DNA of 64,000 nt from CAVQCX01 sp963711095 (GTDB lineage: Bacteria; Pseudomonadota; Gammaproteobacteria; Chromatiales; Chromatiaceae). The stretch lies in the NCBI GenBank assembly GCA_963711095.1, contig CAVQCX010000018.1, positions 248,001 through 312,000 of the forward strand. Reading direction: 5' to 3'. Made by a program: the position numbers and the translations under genes. The notes under the pieces are model-generated. The model searched no databases, was not told where the DNA came from, and saw only the letters and a list, made by a program, of their open reading frames with translations. Below, piece after piece: positions 22,392 through 31,840 of this stretch. The number at the start of each line of letters is the position of its first letter. Within the stretch, counting starts at the first letter, position 1.

Positions 22392-25106
22392 TCAGGGGGC
22401 CGCGCGCTGCTCGGCGCGAGGCGGCAAGGGCGAGAGAAAGCCGATCACCAGGATCAACAGGCCCACCCCAATGAACGACACGATCCGCGCCAGCGTCCCT
22501 GTGCCCGCCAGGTCGACGATAAACAGCTTCGCCACCACCGCGCCGAGCAGCCCGGCGCCCAGTATCCAGACCGAGCGCTCGCGTAGCCGGCTGCCGCCCA
22601 CCATGGCCGCCAGGGCGATCAGCGTCCAACTGATGGATACGGCGGTCTGATAGCGCGGCGACGCCCAGAGCGGGTCCAGCCCGAAGGCGACGCCGCCGAG
22701 GAAATGGGTCGCCCGGGCAATCGCCCCGTTCACCGCCACGAAGCCGAGCAGGCCGAGGCCCCGCCAGCGCGCCGGCACACTCACCCATCGCCAGTCCCGC
22801 AGCACCGAAGCGAAGATCGCGGCCAGGGCGATGCACTGGCCGAGCTCCAGGGGATTGAGCAGCGGCAGGTAGGACAGCGGCCGGGGGTCGCCCGGCTGCA
22901 GGCTGGCGTGCAGCACCCAGAGGCCCGCCACAACCACCAGGGGCACCAAACCGCGATCTATATAGGCGTTCCTGAAGGCCCCCAGCGGCCAGGCCACCCG
23001 CTCGGTCAGGGGCGGCACGGACAGGACCACCAGGGCCGGGATCAGCCCCGGCACCAGGTAGCGCCAGGTCGGCCCCAGGGTAGCCACCTGCCCGACGGCC
23101 CACCATCCCTCCTGGACGGCGAGAAACACCAGGAGCCAGAGCCCTACACTGTGCAAGGGACAGCTAAAGAACTTGCCGGGCCACCCGACCTCGTACGGGC
23201 GAAGCAGCCAGTAGTGACCGGTGAAGGCCGCACCCCAGGCGAGCCAGCCCCAGTGTGCCAGCGGATGGGGCGCGAGCGGCTCGATGTACTGCACCAGGGC
23301 GATGACCACCATGGCGGGCAGCAGGAGCAGAGCCGCTCGGGCGAGCTGGGCCCAGTCGAGCCACCGCCCCAGCAGGGCCAGTGCCAGGGAGCTGGCGGTC
23401 ACCAGCCCGAGCAGCGCGTCATAGTGGCCCGCTGCGGGTACATATTCGCGGATCTCATTAACCCCGGCCCCGTACCACCACACCAGGCCCCAGACCAGCA
23501 TCAGGGAGCCAAGCCTCCGCTCTCGCGCGCCCGGCGCCTCGCTGAGGCGAGCGAGCTGACAGGCGGAGAACAGCCCCGCCAGGCTGATCATCAGGGCACT
23601 CAGATAGAGGCTGTTCAACACCGGCACCGCTGCCGCGGGCAGGGGGGCGGAGACCAGAAAGCTGATGCCGGCGGCCAACTGCACCAGCAGACCGAATGCG
23701 CGCGCGAGGGCCCGGCCCTGGCGCAGGCCGATCCAAACCATGGCCGCCCCTTCAAGCGCCCAGGCGGTCCCGATCCAGCGCCCGTCCACTGCCAGCGGTA
23801 TGGCCAGGGTGCTGAAGGCGACGGCCAACGCGCCGAACGCCTCGCTCAGCAGCCGCAGATGCTCGCGCCTGCGCCAGCGCAGGGCGAGCGCCACAAGCGC
23901 ATAGAACAGCCCGGCCGCCAGCGCGCTCCAGGCCAGGCCGTGCTCGAGATTGCGCACCAGTGCAGCCTGCAGGCCGAACGCCACCAACGGAACGCCGAAC
24001 ACCAGGGAGCCGTCCACGTAGCCCTTCAGGTTAGGCGCCTGGCGCTCGGCGAACAGCACGGGCACCGCCACGTAGAGCAGGAAGAACAGCGCCAGGAAGG
24101 GCTCGGTACTGGCGAAATACCGGGGCTGATAATACTCATAGCCCCATACACCGCCGATTACGAAGGTGAACACGAAGCCCACCAGGTTGAGCTCGCGCCA
24201 GGCCTTGTGCCAGGCGATGGCGAGGATGCCGGCATCGAGCACCGCATAGTAGGCGAACAGCTGCACATGGCTGCCGCCCCGGGAGATCAGCAGCGGGGCA
24301 AGAAAGCCGCCCACCATGGCCAGCAGCGCCAGGCTGCGCGCATCCTGGAGCACCGCGAGCGCGCAGCCCAGGGCCACCAGCACCACCATCAGCCCCAGCC
24401 CGGGCCCCGGGGGCAGCAGCTCATAGAGCTGCACCGCCGCGAACACCGTGAGATAGACGATGCCCGCCCCGCCGCCCTGCAACACCAGCCCGTAGCCCCG
24501 CCGGCGCTCGCGCTGCCACCAGCCGATGCCGCCAAGCAGCAGGCCGCCAAGCGCAGCGGCGCCCAGACGCAGCTCGGTGGGCAGCAGACCGCGCTCGGCC
24601 ACGTACTTGAGGAAGAAGGCGACCCCGAAGAACAGGATCACCACCCCCACCCGCGCGACGGTGTTGCCGCCCAGCAGCCAGGCCTTGGCCCGCTCCACCC
24701 AGTCGGCGCCGGGCGCGTTGGGGACCTCAATATCGTCCCGAAAGAAGGGCGCGGACCCGGACGCTTCCCGGCCGGGGGCCCGGACCGCAGGCGCCGGCGT
24801 GACCTCCGCCTCGGGCCCGGTCTCCGCCGGGCGCGCCGGCCCCTGCGAGACCGGGTCAATAGCCGGAGACACCGCCGGCAAGGGTCTGGGCTGGGCGGGC
24901 ACATCGGTCCCGAGCAGGGAGCGCGCGCCCGCGCCTGCAGGGGCCTCCTCGCGCTCGGACCGAGCCCCCCCCAGACTCCTCACCGCTTGCTGCAGGCGCG
25001 CGACCCGCTGCTCCAGCACCCGAATGCGCTGGCGCGCCCCGGCGAGCAGGAACGGCAAGACGATCAGGTATGCGATGACGACCAAACCGAGCAGGACAGC
25101 TTCCAT
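22392..25106 (-). CDS. DUF2339 polytopic membrane protein
   Basis: 904 aa from ATG 25106, preceded by GGGAGGTGGGAG. A first hydrophobic helix (AVLLGLVVIAYLIVLPFLL) is followed by a coiled-coil segment (IRVLEQRVARLQQAV), a low-complexity proline/alanine-rich linker (about residues 60-130) and then more than twenty hydrophobic helices. This is the DUF2339 architecture: large inner-membrane proteins of unknown function. It is not in an operon with a recognisable pathway. Length is typical and the reading frame is uninterrupted over 2.7 kb, which argues against a high sequencing error rate in the window. Confidence 0.88.
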   Translation of the reverse strand: MEAVLLGLVVIAYLIVLPFLLAGARQRIRVLEQRVARLQQAVRSLGGARSEREEAPAGAGARSLLGTDVPAQPRPLPAVSPAIDPVSQGPARPAETGPEAEVTPAPAVRAPGREASGSAPFFRDDIEVPNAPGADWVERAKAWLLGGNTVARVGVVILFFGVAFFLKYVAERGLLPTELRLGAAALGGLLLGGIGWWQRERRRGYGLVLQGGGAGIVYLTVFAAVQLYELLPPGPGLGLMVVLVALGCALAVLQDARSLALLAMVGGFLAPLLISRGGSHVQLFAYYAVLDAGILAIAWHKAWRELNLVGFVFTFVIGGVWGYEYYQPRYFASTEPFLALFFLLYVAVPVLFAERQAPNLKGYVDGSLVFGVPLVAFGLQAALVRNLEHGLAWSALAAGLFYALVALALRWRRREHLRLLSEAFGALAVAFSTLAIPLAVDGRWIGTAWALEGAAMVWIGLRQGRALARAFGLLVQLAAGISFLVSAPLPAAAVPVLNSLYLSALMISLAGLFSACQLARLSEAPGARERRLGSLMLVWGLVWWYGAGVNEIREYVPAAGHYDALLGLVTASSLALALLGRWLDWAQLARAALLLLPAMVVIALVQYIEPLAPHPLAHWGWLAWGAAFTGHYWLLRPYEVGWPGKFFSCPLHSVGLWLLVFLAVQEGWWAVGQVATLGPTWRYLVPGLIPALVVLSVPPLTERVAWPLGAFRNAYIDRGLVPLVVVAGLWVLHASLQPGDPRPLSYLPLLNPLELGQCIALAAIFASVLRDWRWVSVPARWRGLGLLGFVAVNGAIARATHFLGGVAFGLDPLWASPRYQTAVSISWTLIALAAMVGGSRLRERSVWILGAGLLGAVVAKLFIVDLAGTGTLARIVSFIGVGLLILVIGFLSPLPPRAEQRAAP

Positions 25107-25344
25107 CTCCCACCTCCCCCGCAACGAGCCCGAGTCCTGGCTCCTGGACCAGGCGCCCCCAATCTACCTCAAGACGCCGCCCCCGACACGGCTGGGCCAC
25201 CGCTTGTTTGCGCTACGGAGCTGCGGCTAAGCTATCGAAATGCGGCCGCGCCAACGGCAACACGCCGAGGCCCAACGACCGTATAGGGCCGCCAAAGACC
25301 GCAATCCGGAAGCTGACTGCCCGTCGACAATGGAGGCGCAGGCG

Positions 25345-26070
25345 ATGGAAAGGGACCGGAGAAGGTTGTTGCCATGGATCTTCGCCCTATCTCTGGCCAC
25401 CGCCATATCCAGCGCCGGGGTCTATAAGTGGGTGGACGAGCAAGGCCGAGCCCACTACTCCGACAGCCCACCTGAGACCGGCGCACAGCAAATAGATACG
25501 GAGCCAGGTCCAGCGCCAGAGGAAATCCAGCGCGCCAACGAGAAATTGAAATCTCTGCTCGAGAAACAGCGAGAGCAGGAGGGCTCACGAAGGGCCGAGG
25601 ATCAACGCCACAGACAAGCGGAGCAGGCCGCCACGAACGAGCGCGAGCGCCAGCTGGACCGATGTATCTTTGTCGAGCAGCAGGTCCTGAAATTGCAATT
25701 GCAAAGGCCAGTTTACCGCGTCGCCGGAAAGGGCGAGAAGCTTTATGTCAAGTTTCGCGGGGAGCGCGCGGGGCTGACGTACGGAGCCTTCGGCCAGCCC
25801 ATATTCATCGAGAAAGCCCCGGAGGGCGAGCGCATATTTGTCGACGATCCCGGGAGGGCCGAAGAAATAGCAAGATACACCCAGGAGCGCGCATCGTATT
25901 GCGAGACCGACGTCCAGGAATTCAAAGAGGCCTTCACGAAGCGCTACAGAGCGTTCATGTGCAGGCTCTCGACCGACTCGCTCGCTAAGATATCGGAGCC
26001 AGCGGCACGCACATCGGCACACGATTTGCAATTGGCAAAAGGCTACGTCGCAAGATACTGCCGCGACTGA
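25345..26070 (+). CDS. DUF4124 domain protein, secreted or membrane-anchored
   Basis: 241 aa. An N-terminal hydrophobic segment (LLPWIFALSLATAISSAGV) acts as signal peptide or anchor; it is followed at once by the DUF4124 motif YKWVDEQGRAHYSDSPP, then a long charged helix (EEIQRANEKLKSLLEKQREQEGSRR broken into heptads) likely to form a coiled coil, and a C-terminal globular part with four cysteines. DUF4124 proteins sit in the gammaproteobacterial envelope; function unknown. ATG 25345 is chosen because GGAGG lies 8 nt before it; ATG 25330 is an alternative. It is divergent from the DUF2339 gene. Confidence 0.8.
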   Translation: MERDRRRLLPWIFALSLATAISSAGVYKWVDEQGRAHYSDSPPETGAQQIDTEPGPAPEEIQRANEKLKSLLEKQREQEGSRRAEDQRHRQAEQAATNERERQLDRCIFVEQQVLKLQLQRPVYRVAGKGEKLYVKFRGERAGLTYGAFGQPIFIEKAPEGERIFVDDPGRAEEIARYTQERASYCETDVQEFKEAFTKRYRAFMCRLSTDSLAKISEPAARTSAHDLQLAKGYVARYCRD

Positions 26071-26541
26071 CAGGCGTCCCAAGCGGGCTCCGCGAGCCTT
26101 GCAGCCGCAGGGAGGGAAAACAGAGCGCATGCCGCCGCTTCATACCGAGCCACCGCCCCGGTCGGAGATGTCGCGCGGCAGGGTCCAGGAAATCGGGCTC
26201 TCGGCCTCGCGCCATGCCGGAGCCACGCGCACCCTGCGGCCGCTCGGCGTCGGCCGAATGTCCAAGGACGCGGCCGCCCCGGTGATCCGCGACGGCCGGG
26301 CGGAGACCCAGCAAAAAACTTCGGGGCGAGTACAGCGCCTACAACAAGATCGCCCGGTCCGAAGGCGCCGGCCATCATCTCGCCCCGGCGGCGCTCGACC
26401 ATTCCCGCGCCCTGTCGGGCACAGACGTCGGCGTCCATCTGCAAGCCAGAGATTGCTTCTCGGGCCATCCGGGGCGTGACGAGCCCTTGTATCACGACCG
26501 CGTGTCCAATCCAGGCGCAATAGATAGCCACCAGCAGGCGA
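26071..26541. other. Intergenic, no gene supported
   Basis: 471 bp between convergent genes. The minus strand has an open stretch (26043-26615) but no start signal, odd composition and overlap into both neighbours. I see no terminator with a T-run and no known repeat. Confidence 0.45.
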
Positions 26542-27297
26542 TTACCCCGACCGCTGGGGCGAGCAGGGGTACATGAACGTGTCCTCCAGGGCGTCGGTGC
26601 CCATGGCGCAGACATCGGCGGTCTGCTCCAGGCCGGTCCGGTCGAGCACCTCCACGCGGCTGCCCTTGATCGCCACCAGCCCCTGGCCGCTGAGGTTCTT
26701 GAGGATGCGCGAGAGGGTCTCGGGCTTGACCGAGAGGCGCGAGGCTACCACCCCCTTGGGCACCTCGAGCGCGAAAGAGTCGGCGTCCGAGGGGGCCCGC
26801 TTGAGCAGATAGCCGGCCACCCGGCAGGTGGCGCTCTGCAGGCTCAGGTCGTCGATCTCGCGGATCAGCCCGCGCAGGCGCTGGCTCATGTCGCCGAGCA
26901 GCAGGAAGCAGGTATCGATGGACTCGCGCAGCATGCCCGAGAAATCGCGTGCATCGACGCTGATCAGCTCGGCATCGCCGAGCGCCACGGCGCTCACCGG
27001 GTAGCGCGGGCGCTCCAGAAACATCAGCGCTTCGGCGAAGGTGCTGCCGGGAGAAACTACCTCGATCACCTTCTCGTTGCCGTCGGGGGAGAGGCGGAAT
27101 AGCTTGATATACCCCTCCAGCACCAGGTAGAAGCGCTGGGCTACGTCGCCTTGCTCGAACAACGAGCGCCCCTCCGCCAGTCGGACTCGCCGCGCCAGCC
27201 TTGCCACCCGTAGCAGCTGCGCGGCGCTCAGGCGTGCGAACAGCATGCCGCGGCGCAGATCCTCCAGCAGCGTCTCACCTGGCACCGCTTCAGTCAT
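26542..27297 (-). CDS. Crp/Fnr-family regulator, Dnr-like
   Basis: 251 aa. N-terminal cyclic-nucleotide-type beta barrel (SLFEQGDVAQRFYLVLEGYIKLFRL), long dimer helix (REIDDLSLQSATCRVAGYLL) and C-terminal helix-turn-helix (GVVASRLSVKPETLSRILKNL). It lacks the N-terminal cysteine cluster of Fnr, so it should not hold a [4Fe-4S] cluster; Dnr/NnrR-type proteins bind haem and sense NO. ATG 27297 follows GAGAGG. Divergent from norC with a perfect Fnr/Dnr site in between, so it most likely controls nor transcription. Confidence 0.88.
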   Translation of the reverse strand: MTEAVPGETLLEDLRRGMLFARLSAAQLLRVARLARRVRLAEGRSLFEQGDVAQRFYLVLEGYIKLFRLSPDGNEKVIEVVSPGSTFAEALMFLERPRYPVSAVALGDAELISVDARDFSGMLRESIDTCFLLLGDMSQRLRGLIREIDDLSLQSATCRVAGYLLKRAPSDADSFALEVPKGVVASRLSVKPETLSRILKNLSGQGLVAIKGSRVEVLDRTGLEQTADVCAMGTDALEDTFMYPCSPQRSG

Positions 27298-27338
27298 AGG
27301 GTTTCCTCTCAAGGCTCGGACCCCGCGCGCCGGCGAGC

Positions 27339-27352
27339 TTGACAAAGGTCAA
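27339..27352. promoter_or_regulatory. Fnr/Dnr box upstream of norC
   Basis: TTGACAAAGGTCAA, a perfect TTGAC-N4-GTCAA dyad. Its centre (27345.5) is 41.5 bp upstream of a start predicted at about 27387 from the -10 sequence TCTAAT (27375-27380), which is the class II activator position. Also 42 bp from the start codon of the divergent regulator, so autoregulation is possible. Confidence 0.85.
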
Positions 27353-27416
27353 GGCCCAAGCGCGCTCGCGAAAATCTAATGGGCCCACGTCGATTCCAAA
27401 CCGGAGGGTCCCGTCG

Positions 27417-27851
27417 ATGTCCCAGGCGTTCACCAAGGCCATGGCACGCAACATATTCTACGGCGGCAGCCTGTTCTTCATCCTGCTGTTTCTGGCCCTC
27501 ACCTTCGACACCGCCACCGCGCTGCCGAAACGGGACAACCACGCGAACCTCACTGAGAAGGTAGCCCGCGGCAAGCGGTTGTGGGAGAACAACGACTGCA
27601 TCGGCTGCCATACCTTGCTCGGAGAAGGGGCTTATTTCGCCCCCGAGCTCGGCAACGTCTACGAACGCTTCGGCAAGAGCAAGGATGCGATCATGGGCTT
27701 CATCAAGAGCCGGCCGCGGGACGGGATCCCGGGGCGGCGCAGCATGCCACAGTTCAACTTTACCGATGAAGAGCTCGACGATATCGCGGAGTTCCTGAAG
27801 TACTCCTCCGAGATCAACACGGCCAAGTGGCCGCCGAACATCCAGGGCTGA
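27417..27851 (+). CDS. norC: Nitric oxide reductase cytochrome c subunit
   Basis: 144 aa. One N-terminal membrane anchor (IFYGGSLFFILLFLALTF, residues 12-29) and a periplasmic monohaem c domain with CIGCH at about residue 62 and a distal methionine in the RRSMPQFNFTDEEL segment. NorC passes electrons to NorB, which reduces 2 NO to N2O. ATG 27417 gives the conserved start MSQAFTKAMARN. It begins about 30 nt after the predicted Dnr-dependent start site and precedes norB by 21 bp. Confidence 0.96.
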   Translation: MSQAFTKAMARNIFYGGSLFFILLFLALTFDTATALPKRDNHANLTEKVARGKRLWENNDCIGCHTLLGEGAYFAPELGNVYERFGKSKDAIMGFIKSRPRDGIPGRRSMPQFNFTDEELDDIAEFLKYSSEINTAKWPPNIQG

Positions 27852-27872
27852 TCCCAGCCGGAGCTCAGAGCC

Positions 27873-29285
27873 ATGAAATACGCCTCTCAAGCCGTTGCCA
27901 AGCCCTATTTCATCGCCGCGATTGGGCTGTTCGTGGGCCAGATCCTGTTCGGGCTGATCCTCGGGCTGCAGTATGTCGTGGGGGACTTCCTGTTCCCCGA
28001 GATCCCCTTCAACGTGGCCCGCATGGTCCACACCAACCTGCTGATCGTCTGGCTGCTGTTCGGATTCATGGGCGCGGCCTACTACCTGGTGCCCGAGGAG
28101 GCCGAGCGCGAGCTGTTCAGCCCCAAGCTCGCGCTGGCGATGTTCTGGATCTTCCTGGCGGCGGGCGCGCTGACCATCCTCGGCTACCTGCTGGTGCCCT
28201 ACACCAGGCTCGCCGACATGACCGGCAACGCCCTGCTGCCGACCATGGGACGGGAGTTCCTGGAGCAGCCGACCATCACCAAGCTGGGCATAGTCGTGGT
28301 GGCGCTCGCCTTCCTCTACAACATCGGCATGACCGTCCTGAAGGGCCGCAAGACCGCCGTCAGCTTGATCCTGCTGATGGGCCTGCTCGGCCTCGCCGTG
28401 CTCTTCCTGTTCTCGTTTTACAACCCGGAGAACCTGGTCAAGGACAAGTTCTACTGGTGGTGGGTCGTGCACCTCTGGGTGGAAGGGGTCTGGGAGCTGA
28501 TCCTGGGCGCCATCCTGGCCTTCGTGCTGATCAAGACCACGGGCGTGGACCGCGAGGTGATCGAGAAGTGGCTGTACGTGATCATCGCCATGACGCTGAT
28601 CACCGGCATCATCGGCACCGGCCACCACTATTACTGGATCGGCACGCCGGAGTACTGGCAGTGGTGGGGCTCGGTGTTCTCCGCCCTTGAGCCCATCCCC
28701 TTCTTCATGATGACCGTGTTCGCCTTCAACATGGTGAACCGCCGCCGGCGCGACCATCCGAACAAGGCGGCCACCCTCTGGGCGCTGGGCACGGCAGTGA
28801 TGGCCTTCCTCGGCGCGGGAGTCTGGGGATTCCTGCACACGCTCTCCCCGATCAACTACTACACCCACGGCACCCAGATCACCGCGGCCCACGCCCACAT
28901 GTCCTTCTACGGCGCCTACGTGATGATCGTGCTCACCATCATCTCCTACGCGATGCCCATGCTGCGCGGGCGCGCGGCGGCCAACAGCGAGCGCTCCCAG
29001 GTGCTCGAGATGTGGTCGTTCTGGCTGATGACCGTCTCGATGGTGTTCATCACGCTGTTCCTGACCGGCGCCGGCATCCTGCAGGTGTTTCTGCAGCGTT
29101 TCAGCGACAATCCCCAGCCGTTCATGGTGGTGCAGGACAAGATCGCGCTCTTCTACTGGATGCGCGAAGGGGCCGGGGTGGTGTTCCTGATCGGTCTGGG
29201 CTGCTATGTCGCGAGCTTCTTCGTCGGCAGCCGTGACGCCGAGCGGGCTCTCAGCGCCGCCGGCCGAGAGCCGGCGGCGGCCTGA
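27873..29285 (+). CDS. norB: Nitric oxide reductase large subunit
   Basis: 470 aa, twelve membrane helices expected. NorB belongs to the haem-copper oxidase superfamily, with haem b, haem b3 and non-haem iron in place of CuB. Metal-ligand histidines are visible in ARMVHTNLLIVW, WWVVHLWVEGVWE (with the conserved glutamate), TGTGHHYYWIG and HGTQITAAHAHMSFYGAY. The short form with a separate NorC makes this a cNOR. Ends before a strong terminator at 29332, so norCB can be expressed without the accessory genes. Confidence 0.97.
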   Translation: MKYASQAVAKPYFIAAIGLFVGQILFGLILGLQYVVGDFLFPEIPFNVARMVHTNLLIVWLLFGFMGAAYYLVPEEAERELFSPKLALAMFWIFLAAGALTILGYLLVPYTRLADMTGNALLPTMGREFLEQPTITKLGIVVVALAFLYNIGMTVLKGRKTAVSLILLMGLLGLAVLFLFSFYNPENLVKDKFYWWWVVHLWVEGVWELILGAILAFVLIKTTGVDREVIEKWLYVIIAMTLITGIIGTGHHYYWIGTPEYWQWWGSVFSALEPIPFFMMTVFAFNMVNRRRRDHPNKAATLWALGTAVMAFLGAGVWGFLHTLSPINYYTHGTQITAAHAHMSFYGAYVMIVLTIISYAMPMLRGRAAANSERSQVLEMWSFWLMTVSMVFITLFLTGAGILQVFLQRFSDNPQPFMVVQDKIALFYWMREGAGVVFLIGLGCYVASFFVGSRDAERALSAAGREPAAA

Positions 29286-29331
29286 GGTCGATTTTCCCCC
29301 GGGGGGCTTTGTGACTCCTCCTAACCCAGGG

Positions 29332-29371
29332 CGGCAGCCAGGGACAGGGATGGCTCTGGCTGCCGATTTTT
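29332..29371 (+). terminator. Terminator after norCB
   Basis: 10-bp stem CGGCAGCCAG / CTGGCTGCCG with a 14-base loop followed by ATTTTT. It separates the structural norCB genes from norQ and the accessory genes, allowing higher expression of the structural genes. Confidence 0.85.
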
Positions 29372-29432
29372 CCCGGCGGCGCGCATCCACCGGCCTGCCG
29401 CACGCTGAGCGAGCGCGAAACAGAGAGCCCCG

Positions 29433-30248
29433 ATGAGCGCGCAGCCCGCCCGCACCCTGGACACGCAAACGCAGCTGCCTTTCTACCATCCCCAGGGCAC
29501 GGAGATCGCCCTGTTCGAGCATGCCTGGCGCCACCGCCTGCCGCTGCTCATCAAGGGCCCCACCGGCTGCGGCAAGACCCGGTTCGTACAGCATATGGCC
29601 GCCCGGCTCGGCCGGCGGCTGTACACCGTCGCCTGCCACGACGACCTCACGGCCGCCGACCTGGTGGGGCGCTACCTGATCGGCGAGGCCGGTACCTTCT
29701 GGAGCGACGGCCCGCTCACCCGCGCGGTGCGCGAGGGGGCGATCTGCTATCTGGATGAGGTGGTGGAGGCCCGCAAGGACACCACCGTGGTGCTGCACCC
29801 GCTCACCGACGACCGGCGCATCCTGCCCTTGGAGCGCACCGGAGAGACCCTCGAGGCGCCGCCTGAATTCATGCTGGTGGTCTCGTACAACCCGGGCTAC
29901 CAGAACCTGCTCAAGGGCATGAAGCCCTCGACCCGCCAGCGCTTCGTCGCCGCGAGCTTCAGCTTTCCGGAGCCCGAGCTGGAGACTGCGGTGCTGATGG
30001 GCGAGACGGGCTGCGAGCGTCATCTCGCCGAGCGCCTGGTGCGGCTCGCCGCCGCGTTACGCGCCCTCAAGGACCACGACCTGGAAGAGGCCGCCTCCAC
30101 CCGATTGCTGGTCTACGCCGCGACCCTGGCCCAGGGAGGCATGGCGCTCGGGCAGGCCTGCCGGGCCGCGCTGGTGGAGCCCCTGAGCGATGACGCCGAG
30201 ACCATCCAGGCCCTGCTGGAGGTGGTGGATGCCACCCTCGGGGCCTGA
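29433..30248 (+). CDS. norQ: MoxR-type AAA+ ATPase, NorQ
   Basis: 271 aa. AAA+ chaperone of the CbbQ/NirQ/NorQ group that, together with the VWA protein NorD, activates nitric oxide reductase, probably by helping insertion of the non-haem iron. Walker A GPTGCGKT (about residue 41), Walker B AICYLDEVVEA, sensor region LVVSYNPGYQN are visible. It begins the accessory operon after the norCB terminator; norD is the last gene of the same operon, five genes away. Confidence 0.94.
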   Translation: MSAQPARTLDTQTQLPFYHPQGTEIALFEHAWRHRLPLLIKGPTGCGKTRFVQHMAARLGRRLYTVACHDDLTAADLVGRYLIGEAGTFWSDGPLTRAVREGAICYLDEVVEARKDTTVVLHPLTDDRRILPLERTGETLEAPPEFMLVVSYNPGYQNLLKGMKPSTRQRFVAASFSFPEPELETAVLMGETGCERHLAERLVRLAAALRALKDHDLEEAASTRLLVYAATLAQGGMALGQACRAALVEPLSDDAETIQALLEVVDATLGA

Positions 30249-30258
30249 GCAGACGCCG

Positions 30259-30648
30259 ATGCCCGCACCCGGACAGACCCTGGCCACCCTGGCGGAGCTG
30301 CTGTATCTGGCCAACCTCCTGCTGCTGCCGGTGCTGGCCTTCCTCGCCCTGCTCGGCCTGTCCCTCGCCAAGCACCGGTCGGCACCGCCCCTGGCCGCCG
30401 CGCATCTGGCCCAGACCGTCTCGGCGAGCCTCTGGGGCGGGGTGCTGCTGGTCCTGGCCAACGCCCTGATCCTCGCGCTGGGCGGTTACACCGCGCCGGT
30501 CACCTGGGTGGTGCTGATCGTCTACTTCACGGTCTGTCACTCGACCCTGGTGCTGCTCGGCGTGGTCGGCCTCGCCAAGGCCATGGCCGGGCAATGCTGG
30601 CGCTACCCGCTGCTCGGCCGACCGCTCCCGCCCGGGTGCCGCCGATGA
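30259..30648 (+). CDS. Small membrane protein in the nor accessory operon
   Basis: 129 aa with four hydrophobic helices (LLYLANLLLLPVLAFLALLGL; HLAQTVSASLWGGVLLVL; APVTWVVLIVYFTVCHSTLVLL, each broken by polar turns). I do not recognise a functional family; the pattern is like small DUF4870-type membrane proteins. ATG 30259 starts 8 bp after the norQ stop, so it is translated with norQ. It is not NorE, which is a cytochrome oxidase subunit III relative. Its role in NO reductase assembly is inferred from position only. Confidence 0.7.
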   Translation: MPAPGQTLATLAELLYLANLLLLPVLAFLALLGLSLAKHRSAPPLAAAHLAQTVSASLWGGVLLVLANALILALGGYTAPVTWVVLIVYFTVCHSTLVLLGVVGLAKAMAGQCWRYPLLGRPLPPGCRR

Positions 30649-30792
30649 TCAAATCCGGCAGCGCAGATGCCGTAGCCCGGGTGCAGCGAAGCGAAATCCG
30701 CGAGCCGGGCTTTGCGTTTGCCTTATGTTCTGGGTGGCGCGACACTCCATCCAGGCCAGGCAGCGCGCCGCCGCACCTCTGCGGTCCTGTCG

Positions 30793-31836
30793 ATGTCTCG
30801 TAGAACACTCGCCACCCTGCAACGCTGCCGCGCCTGGACTCAGACCGGGCTCTTCCTGCTGTTCGTGCTGGCCCCGCCGCTCGACCTGTTCCGCCTCGAT
30901 CTCAGCCTGGGCCATTTCATCCTGCTGGGGCACGACTGGACGCTCGGGCTCGACCCCTTTCTGCGCGGCGAGGCAGGACCCGGCGAGGCGGCCGTCAACC
31001 TGCTGCTGCGGGGCTTCCTGCCCATCCTGCTGGTGGGCGGGGGACTCATCTACACCGCCTGGCGCTGGGGCCGGCTCTACTGCGGCTGGCTCTGCCCGCA
31101 CTTTTCCGTTGTGGAGCTGATCAACCGTCTGATGCGGCGCGCCAGCGGCAAGCCGAGCCTGTGGGAGCGCAAGCCCCTGCCGCAGCGCCAGCCCGACGGC
31201 TCCCTGGAGCGACCCAATCCCTGGTACTGGGTGCCGACCCTGGCCGCGGTGCTGGGCTTCGCCTTCGTGTGGGCGCTCAGCCTGCTCACCTACCTGCTGC
31301 CCCCCAGGGAGATCTACGCCAACCTGCTGAGCGCCAGCCTGACCCGCAACCAGACGCTCTTCCTGGTCGCGGCCACAGCGGCGCTGAGCGTCGAATTCCT
31401 GCTCGCCCGGCATCTGTTCTGCCGTTTCGGCTGCGCGGTCGGGCTGTTCCAGAGCCTGGCCTGGATGGCCAACCGCAGGGCGATGGTCGTCGGATTCGAT
31501 ACCGCCCGGGCCGCGGCCTGCAGGCAGTGCAACAATGCCTGCGACAATGCCTGCCCCATGCGCCTGCACCCGCGCACCCTCAAGCGCCGGATGTTCACCT
31601 GCACCGAGTGCGCCGAGTGCATCTCGGCCTGCATCCAGATCCAAGGGAAGGATCCGGGCCGCAGCCTGCTCAGATGGGTGGAAAACGAGTGTGCGCTGCC
31701 CGTAGTCACCGGCCGAGCCTCCGCGGGCCCGGCGGGCTGTTTCGACGGTGCCTCGACACGGCCGGCGGACACCGGGGGGCGAGCCTCCCGGAACGGTCTT
31801 TCCGTTGCGTGCGGGGGCTGCTCCCAGGAGGTGTGA
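30793..31836 (+). CDS. CcoG/NapH-like polyferredoxin membrane protein
   Basis: 347 aa. Four or five membrane helices with the CGWLCP motif (YCGWLCPHFSVVELI) and FCRFGCAVGLFQ, then two [4Fe-4S] ferredoxin motifs (CRQCNNACDNACP and CTECAECISAC, about residues 235-280). The last 60 residues are low-complexity. Proteins of this group (CcoG/RdxA, NosR C-terminus, NapH) carry electrons across or reduce metals during assembly of respiratory enzymes; CcoG reduces copper for cbb3 oxidase. Here, within the nor operon, a role in delivering electrons or reduced iron to NorB is plausible. ATG 30793 has only a weak ribosome-binding site. Confidence 0.82.
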   Translation: MSRRTLATLQRCRAWTQTGLFLLFVLAPPLDLFRLDLSLGHFILLGHDWTLGLDPFLRGEAGPGEAAVNLLLRGFLPILLVGGGLIYTAWRWGRLYCGWLCPHFSVVELINRLMRRASGKPSLWERKPLPQRQPDGSLERPNPWYWVPTLAAVLGFAFVWALSLLTYLLPPREIYANLLSASLTRNQTLFLVAATAALSVEFLLARHLFCRFGCAVGLFQSLAWMANRRAMVVGFDTARAAACRQCNNACDNACPMRLHPRTLKRRMFTCTECAECISACIQIQGKDPGRSLLRWVENECALPVVTGRASAGPAGCFDGASTRPADTGGRASRNGLSVACGGCSQEV

Positions 31837-31840
31837 GGCG

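Noticed and set aside
22704..25286. 860-aa open frame antisense to the DUF2339 gene
   Set aside because: Gln/His/Arg/Gly-rich low-complexity translation, as expected from the complement of a Leu/Ala-rich membrane protein.
26043..26615. 190-aa minus-strand gene between the DUF4124 and Crp/Fnr genes
   Set aside because: It overlaps coding DNA on both sides, lacks a ribosome-binding site and has no recognisable domain.
27309..30023. 904-aa open frame antisense to norC-norB-norQ
   Set aside because: Spans three well-identified genes and their terminator; composition is His/Gln/Glu-rich nonsense.
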